Below, piece after piece: positions 6,061 to 10,645 of a stretch of DNA of 10,645 nucleotides. Position 1 is the first letter of the stretch; every line of letters begins with the position of its first letter. The notes below the pieces were generated by a model. It saw only the letters and a program-made list of their open reading frames with translations. It did no database searches and was not told the origin of the DNA. Source of the DNA: DATAVK01 sp036267755 (lineage in GTDB: Bacteria > Actinomycetota > Actinomycetes > JAFAQI01); NCBI GenBank assembly GCA_036267755.1, contig DATAVK010000152.1, positions 1 through 10,645 on the forward strand. The letters run 5' to 3'. A program made the translations under genes and the position numbers.

Positions 6061-7964
6061 CCACTGCACAAGGCCCCCACCGCTACCGTCAGCACCATCG
6101 CCGCGACGTTGAGGCCGGAGTCGTTGAGGGCCGAGCCGAGGACCGCGACCGTCAGGCCGCCCGCCAGCAGCGCCAGGAACCCGGCGTCGGCGTCGACCGT
6201 CGCCTTGATCGGGTGGCGGCGCAGCAACGCGGCGACGATCGCCACTACCACCACGGCCGTCGAGATGGTGAGCCCGACCGTGGCGAGCGCCGAGTGCGCC
6301 TTGCGACCGACCTCGGTGCCCGCCCCGCCGTGCAGCAGCTGCCCCACGAACTGCCCGATGTCGGTCTGGCTCGCGGCCGGCCGCGAGTAGTCGGCCAGCG
6401 CCACGGCGACCGCGAGCAGCGCCGTCCCGCCGAGCACCGCCACCAGCCGTCGCAGTGACAGCCTGATTCCGGCCAGCACGGCGATCACCACGACCGACGT
6501 CGGGACCAGGGTGAGAAGCCCGCCGGCGTCGTCCCCCAACGGTGGCGCGGCGTCGACGATCAGGGCGATCAACAGGACGGCCGCGGCCAGCAGCAACCTG
6601 GCCCGCCGCTGAAGTCCGCTCGCGACGAGCGAGGCCACGACCACCGCCGACGCCGCGAGGACGGCGAAGTCCAGGTTGCTCACCCCGGCGAACCGGCCGG
6701 CGTCGATCGGGTCGAAGCCCAGCGGCGACGACAGCTGCAGCGGCGCACCGGCCAGCTGGTCGACCGCGATGAGGACGAAGGAGGTCAGCGGGACGGCCAC
6801 GACCGCGGCACGCGGCCGGCCTCGGGCGAGCAGCGTGGTCGCGATCGCGATCACCGCGCAGCCGGCGGCCAGGACGAGGCCGTAGACGGCGCGGTCCCAG
6901 CGCCACCAGGGCAGCAGGTTCACCAGGAACACCACGGCGGGTGCGGGTGCGAGCAGCCGGGCCGGCAGCCGCACCTCCGACCGTCCCGCGGCGGCCAGCA
7001 CGATGACGAGGATCGTGACCCAGCCCAGTGCGGCGAGCAACGGCGCCTGCAGGTCCTCACCGGCCCGCGCGTGACGGTCGTCATCGGAGTACGACGAGAC
7101 CGAGCGCACCGCCGATCCCGAGACCTGCAACGGCGTTCCGACCATCGTGGTGGGCACCGGGATACCCAGCGCGTGCAGGATGCTCGGCGCCAGGTCGATG
7201 GTCTCGGCGTACGGCGCATGAGCTCCCGCGAACCGGAGCTCACGATGCGCCCAGCCCGGGCCGGTGATGACCAGCGGGTGCAGCGACGCGGCCCCGGTCG
7301 CGGCATCGGAGGTCGACGTCACGATCACCATGGCGCTGGGCGCGAGCCCGGTCAGCGCGCCCCGCAGCGCCTGGTCCGCCGCCCGCTCAGCGGCCGCCCG
7401 GCTCAGCGTCCCGCTCGCGGCGCCGGCCGGGTAGAGCGAGGTGTCGACGACCGCCACGACCCGGGAGCCGGAGCGTCCGGTGGCCGGCCCGAGAACTCCG
7501 TCACGCCCGACCAGCATCGGTCGCGCTTGCGGCGAGCCCGCGACGGTGCCGACACCGGACGCCTGCAGCGTCGAGCCGAGGGCACCGATGTCGGCGTCGT
7601 ACTGGCTGTGCCGGTTGACGTCACGGAGGTGAGCCCAGCCCGCTGCGCCCGCGGGAATGGTGCAGCCGGTCTCGGCCGGCAGCGCGCGGTTCCCCGCAGA
7701 GAACGTCAGGGCGCCGGCGAGACACCGGGTCGTGTTGCCGCCGGCCTTGCCAGTCAGCGAGCCCACCGACCCGCGGGCCATCAGCGCGCTCAGGGTCGGC
7801 ATGGCCGCAACGTCGGACCAGGTCAGACCTGGCAGCGAGACGATCAGCACCTCAGTGGGCGGGCCGCCTGACCCAGTGGCATGGGCCGACGGCGCGGTGC
7901 CGGCAAGAACGGCGGCGCAACCGAGCAGGACCGCGACCCCCGCGGCGGCGCGGCGGATGCTCAG
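5949..7964 (-). CDS. Exported multi-pass membrane protein with an alkaline-phosphatase-like N-terminal domain
   Basis: A 671-residue protein if it starts at CTG 7964. The start matters: residues 1-29 (LSIRRAAAGVAVLLG, then a stretch ending in APSAHA) form a clear signal peptide, yet no ATG, GTG or TTG exists in frame between the upstream stop at 8036-8034 and a GTG at 7850, which would remove it. CTG 7964 overlaps the stop of the preceding peptidase gene (CTGA). Residues about 37-280 resemble the alkaline phosphatase superfamily: LIVSLPGLTW, MPTLSALMARGSVGSL, NTTRC, and IDLAPSILHALGIPVP with MVGTPL. The metal-binding Asp normally found in the first strand is replaced (LPGL), so it may be inactive. 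The rest has 10-11 membrane helices with conserved pieces AGRFAGVSN, PLGDDAGG, DYSRP, GRKAHSAL and LNDSG. I know this as a conserved actinobacterial membrane family of unknown function. The last 36 residues are hydrophilic and Ser/Thr/Pro-rich, encoded opposite the mannosyltransferase gene. Confidence 0.85.
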   Translation of the reverse strand: MSIRRAAAGVAVLLGCAAVLAGTAPSAHATGSGGPPTEVLIVSLPGLTWSDVAAMPTLSALMARGSVGSLTGKAGGNTTRCLAGALTFSAGNRALPAETGCTIPAGAAGWAHLRDVNRHSQYDADIGALGSTLQASGVGTVAGSPQARPMLVGRDGVLGPATGRSGSRVVAVVDTSLYPAGAASGTLSRAAAERAADQALRGALTGLAPSAMVIVTSTSDAATGAASLHPLVITGPGWAHRELRFAGAHAPYAETIDLAPSILHALGIPVPTTMVGTPLQVSGSAVRSVSSYSDDDRHARAGEDLQAPLLAALGWVTILVIVLAAAGRSEVRLPARLLAPAPAVVFLVNLLPWWRWDRAVYGLVLAAGCAVIAIATTLLARGRPRAAVVAVPLTSFVLIAVDQLAGAPLQLSSPLGFDPIDAGRFAGVSNLDFAVLAASAVVVASLVASGLQRRARLLLAAAVLLIALIVDAAPPLGDDAGGLLTLVPTSVVVIAVLAGIRLSLRRLVAVLGGTALLAVAVALADYSRPAASQTDIGQFVGQLLHGGAGTEVGRKAHSALATVGLTISTAVVVVAIVAALLRRHPIKATVDADAGFLALLAGGLTVAVLGSALNDSGLNVAAMVLTVAVGALCSGQWPIRTPVRHDASISPAATTMTSSTPMTDSPDSPGR

Positions 7965-9319
7965 TCCCCGTCGGGCACGATCTCGACCGGCCCGAGCCCC
8001 GCATCCTGCAGCTCGGTCGCGAACTGGGCGGCGTCACCCACGACGACGGTGAGCAGATCATCGGGAGTCAGCCGCGTCGACGCGGCCTGGTCGAGCTCCG
8101 GCTTCGTCACCTCGAGGATGCTCGCGCGGAGCCGGTCGAAGTGGTCGTCCGGGAAGCCGTGGGTGACGAGGTCGGCGAGGCCCGACGCGACCGAACCGGT
8201 GCCGGCGAAGCTGATCGGGAACACTCCGGCCCGGTAGGAACGGGCCTGCTCGAGCTCGTCGGCCTGCACGCCGTGGTCATGCGTCCTGACGATCTCGTGC
8301 ACCAGGTCGGCGAGCGCCGGCACGGTCACCTCGCTCTGGACCGCGGCGCGCGCCACGAAGACGCCGCCGTCCCGCCTCGTGTCGAAGCCGCCGAAGGCGC
8401 CGTAGGCGTAGCCCTTCTCCTCGCGCAGCTTGAGGTTGAGCCGCGAGGTGAACATGCCGCCGAGGACCATCGCCATCGTCGTCATGGCGACGTAGTCCGG
8501 GATGTCTCGGCGTGGGCCCGGGTGGCCGCAGACCAGGATCGACTGCACCGACCCGGGCCGGTCGACGATGAGCACGCGACGGCCGCTCGCCCTCGCTGCG
8601 ACGACGGGGGCAGGGACGGCGGCCGACGGCTCCGCGGTCCAGCCGTCGAACACTCGTCGGCCCAGATCCTCGACGTCGACCTCGGCGAGGTCACCGACGA
8701 CGACGAGGGTCGCCGTCGCAGGGCCCAGCCGGCCGGCGTGAAACGTCGCGACGTCGGCGTCGGTGATGGCCGCGACCGACTCCAGGCTTCCGCCTTCCGA
8801 TACGGCGTACCGGCTGGTGTCGGAGAAGACGGCGTCGGTGAACGCGATCATCGCCCGCGAAGCCGGCTGGCTCTGCTCCACGCGGATCTCGTCGATCCGC
8901 TCGTCGCGGAGCCGGGCCAGCGTCGCGGCCTCGAGTCTTGGCCGTCGCACGGCATCGGCGAGCAGGTCGGTCGCGGCGGCGAGGTCGCCAACCGGGACCT
9001 CGAACCCGCAGCGCAGCGAGTCCCAGTCGGCGCTGGCCAGCCAGCTCGCGCCGAGCCGCTCGCCGGCCACGGCGAAGGCGTAGGCGTCGCGGTCTCCCGC
9101 TCCTTCGGACAGCGCCTGCACGACGAGCTCGGCAACGCCTTGCTGGCCGGCGGGCTCGCTCATCGCGCCGGCGTCGACCACGAGCTGGACGACGGCGAGC
9201 GGACGGCCGGGCAGATGCGCGGCGAGGACCCGGCCACCGGCCACCTCCAGGCGCCGGAAGGTCGGGAACGTCCAGGGTCGGGGCGCGCCGCCGGCCGGCC
9301 GCTCGGCAACGAGGGTCAT
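7961..9319 (-). CDS. M16B peptidase-like protein, non-catalytic subunit with R/Y pair
   Basis: A 452-residue member of the M16 (insulinase/pitrilysin-like) family, type B. The zinc motif is lost: where the partner has HLFEH, this protein reads E64-L-V-V-Q68. It keeps the other half of an M16 active site, the R/Y motif LNLKLREEKGYAYG (R299, with Y304 and Y306), which binds substrate in heterodimeric M16B enzymes. It should therefore pair with the product of the gene just upstream to form one peptidase, as in the two-subunit bacterial M16B enzymes of Sphingomonas. No signal peptide or membrane helix is seen, so it probably acts in the cytoplasm; the substrate is unknown. It starts at ATG 9319 with ribosome site GAGGTGG seven bases upstream. 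The start overlaps the stop of the first subunit (ATGA), consistent with equal synthesis. Its TGA at 7963-7961 overlaps the apparent CTG start of the membrane protein gene. Confidence 0.93.
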   Translation of the reverse strand: MTLVAERPAGGAPRPWTFPTFRRLEVAGGRVLAAHLPGRPLAVVQLVVDAGAMSEPAGQQGVAELVVQALSEGAGDRDAYAFAVAGERLGASWLASADWDSLRCGFEVPVGDLAAATDLLADAVRRPRLEAATLARLRDERIDEIRVEQSQPASRAMIAFTDAVFSDTSRYAVSEGGSLESVAAITDADVATFHAGRLGPATATLVVVGDLAEVDVEDLGRRVFDGWTAEPSAAVPAPVVAARASGRRVLIVDRPGSVQSILVCGHPGPRRDIPDYVAMTTMAMVLGGMFTSRLNLKLREEKGYAYGAFGGFDTRRDGGVFVARAAVQSEVTVPALADLVHEIVRTHDHGVQADELEQARSYRAGVFPISFAGTGSVASGLADLVTHGFPDDHFDRLRASILEVTKPELDQAASTRLTPDDLLTVVVGDAAQFATELQDAGLGPVEIVPDGD

Positions 9320-10632
9320 GCCGCCACCACCTCGGCCGGGTCCTGCTCGGGGACGAAGGTGACGACCGCACGGTTCGCTTCAGTCAATACGTCGGCCGCA
9401 GTCGCGACCACGTCATCGGCGGTGACGGCGAGCACCCGTGGCAGCGCCTGCTCGAGCCGTCCGGGATCACCGAGCAGCGTCGCGTACTGCCCGAACGTGT
9501 CGGCCCGGGTGTCCACCTTCGCGAGATGGTGCAGCCAGCGACCTGTGATGAAGGCGCGTGCGCGCTCCATCTCGTCGTCCCGGACGCCATCCGCGAGCAG
9601 GGCCACCTGCTCGTGGTACGCCGCCTCGACGACGTCGATGTCGACGCCTTCGCGAGCCGGCAGGTCGCTGAGCAACAGCGCCGCGCCCCCGATGAACGGC
9701 CAGGAGTCGACCATCGACTCGTCCGGCTGCACCAGCTGCCGGTCGAGGACCATCGACCGGTAGAGCCGGCTCCCGCGGCCGCCGCCGAGCACCGCGGCGA
9801 GCACCTGAAGCACGTCGAACTCCGGCGTACCGAACGGTGCTATCCGGTAGGCGACGACGGCCCGCGGCACCGGCACCCGGTCCGGGACGGTTCGCCGGGA
9901 CTCGGCGGTCATCCGGATCGGCAAGGTGGTGTCCGGCGGCGTCGGGAAGTGTCCCTTGGCCGGGATGCCACCGAAGTACTGCTGGACCAGCTCGAGGGCG
10001 TCCGCCGTCTCGATGTCGCCGACGATGGACAGTACGGCGTTGTCGGGGGCGTACCAGGTCTCGTAGAAGCCGCGCGCGTCCTCGAGCCGCGCGGCGTCGA
10101 GGTCGGCCATCGATCCGATCGTTGTGTGGTGGTACGGGTGGCTCGGCGGGTAGCACAACTCGTGCACGTGCTCGAGCAGCGAGCCGTACGGCTGGTTGTC
10201 GCGGCTCTGCCGCTTCTCGTTCTTGACCACCTCGCGCTGGTTATCGAGGTTCGGTTGGTCCAGCGCGTCGAGCAGACCGCCCATCCGGTCGGCCTCGAGC
10301 CACAACGCGGTAGCCAGGTGCTGGGACGGGACGGTCTCGTAGTAGTTCGTCCGGTCGCACCAGGTGGTGCCGTTCAGCGTGCCGCCCGCGGCGTTGACGA
10401 TCGCGAAGTGCTCGCCCCGCTTCACGTGCGCTGAGCCTTGGAACATCAGGTGCTCGAAGAGATGCGCGAAGCCGGTGCGCCCGGGCTCTTCGTGTCGCGA
10501 TCCCACGTCGTACCAGACGTTCACGGCCACGACCGGAGCCAGGTGGTCCTCGCTGACGACGACGCGCAGGCCGTTGTCGAGCGTGTGCAGGGAGTGCGGG
10601 TAACGGGGCAAGGTCGGCACGACGGTCAGCAT
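9316..10632 (-). CDS. M16B zinc metallopeptidase, catalytic subunit
   Basis: A 438-residue zinc endopeptidase of family M16 subfamily B, related to the mitochondrial processing peptidase beta chain. It carries the inverted zinc motif H57-L-F-E60-H61: H57 and H61 bind zinc and E60 is the catalytic base. E139 in VVKNEKRQ is the likely third zinc ligand. Other typical pieces are NGLRVVVSEDH, LNGTTWCDRTNYYETVP and WLEADRMGGLLDAL. The C-terminal half has VLGGGRGSRLYRSM but no clear R/Y pair; that pair is supplied by the downstream subunit, so the enzyme should work only as a heterodimer. No signal peptide is seen. ATG 10632 is used because family similarity starts within about 15 residues of it. 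The 13 bases left upstream show no ribosome site, so leaderless translation or a start outside the window cannot be excluded. It is the first gene in the window of a three-gene run read right to left. Confidence 0.94.
   Translation of the reverse strand: MLTVVPTLPRYPHSLHTLDNGLRVVVSEDHLAPVVAVNVWYDVGSRHEEPGRTGFAHLFEHLMFQGSAHVKRGEHFAIVNAAGGTLNGTTWCDRTNYYETVPSQHLATALWLEADRMGGLLDALDQPNLDNQREVVKNEKRQSRDNQPYGSLLEHVHELCYPPSHPYHHTTIGSMADLDAARLEDARGFYETWYAPDNAVLSIVGDIETADALELVQQYFGGIPAKGHFPTPPDTTLPIRMTAESRRTVPDRVPVPRAVVAYRIAPFGTPEFDVLQVLAAVLGGGRGSRLYRSMVLDRQLVQPDESMVDSWPFIGGAALLLSDLPAREGVDIDVVEAAYHEQVALLADGVRDDEMERARAFITGRWLHHLAKVDTRADTFGQYATLLGDPGRLEQALPRVLAVTADDVVATAADVLTEANRAVVTFVPEQDPAEVVAA
9327..9333 (-). 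promoter_or_regulatory. Ribosome binding site of the second M16 subunit gene
   Basis: On the minus strand GAGGTGG stands 7 bp before the ATG at 9319, inside the 3' end of the first subunit gene. With the ATGA overlap it fixes the start of the second subunit and suggests coupled but independently initiated translation. Confidence 0.65.
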
Positions 10633-10645
10633 ATGGGCGACGGCC

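Noticed and set aside
8141..10434. Long plus-strand open frames opposite the M16 genes
   Set aside because: They are shadows of the peptidase genes, with biased Arg/Gly/Val-rich translations and no motifs.
1..10645. Search for tRNA or rRNA genes, CRISPR arrays, insertion sequences and att sites
   Set aside because: Nothing by eye: no repeated spacer pattern, no transposase or integrase motifs, and nearly all bases are in coding sequence with gaps of at most 37 bp.

Overview
The window is very GC-rich (C/G at most third codon positions, many GTG starts, stop/start overlaps between genes). Its gene content points to an actinomycete (Actinomycetota): a MurT/GatD pair, a GT-C polyprenol-phosphate-mannose-type mannosyltransferase, a trehalase/glucoamylase-like GH15 enzyme and a membrane family typical of that phylum. 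I cannot name the genus. There is no sign of mobile DNA, CRISPR, tRNA or rRNA; this looks like core chromosome.

Left part (1-704, minus strand): the first 108 codons of a formate dehydrogenase-type molybdopterin oxidoreductase with its N-terminal [4Fe-4S] site, and a 113-residue lipoprotein 37 bp upstream of it on the same strand. The lipoprotein start lies only 17 bp from the start of the next gene, which runs the other way.

Middle part (722-6060, plus strand): a GH15 glycoside hydrolase, then a tightly packed run of four genes. These are a 65-residue two-helix membrane protein, murT, gatD and a 12-helix GT-C mannosyltransferase. Small protein and murT share a GTGA overlap, murT and gatD overlap by 8 bp, and gatD and the transferase by 43 bp. 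MurT-GatD amidates the alpha-carboxyl of D-Glu in lipid II. The transferase probably adds mannose to a lipid-linked glycan outside the membrane. The run therefore looks like an envelope-assembly operon.

Right part (5949-10632, minus strand): an operon read from right to left. A catalytic M16B zinc peptidase subunit (HxxEH present) is followed by a non-catalytic M16B partner that keeps the R/Y pair (ATGA overlap). After it comes a large exported membrane protein with a degenerate alkaline-phosphatase-fold domain and 10-11 helices. The last gene seems to begin at a non-standard CTG inside a CTGA overlap. Its 3' end runs 112 bp into the end of the convergent mannosyltransferase gene.

I see no wholly new system. 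The points that stand out are the CTG start, the convergent coding overlap, a MurT zinc ribbon with one cysteine missing, the small membrane protein coupled to murT, and the coupling of a split M16 peptidase to an apparent membrane pseudo-phosphatase.
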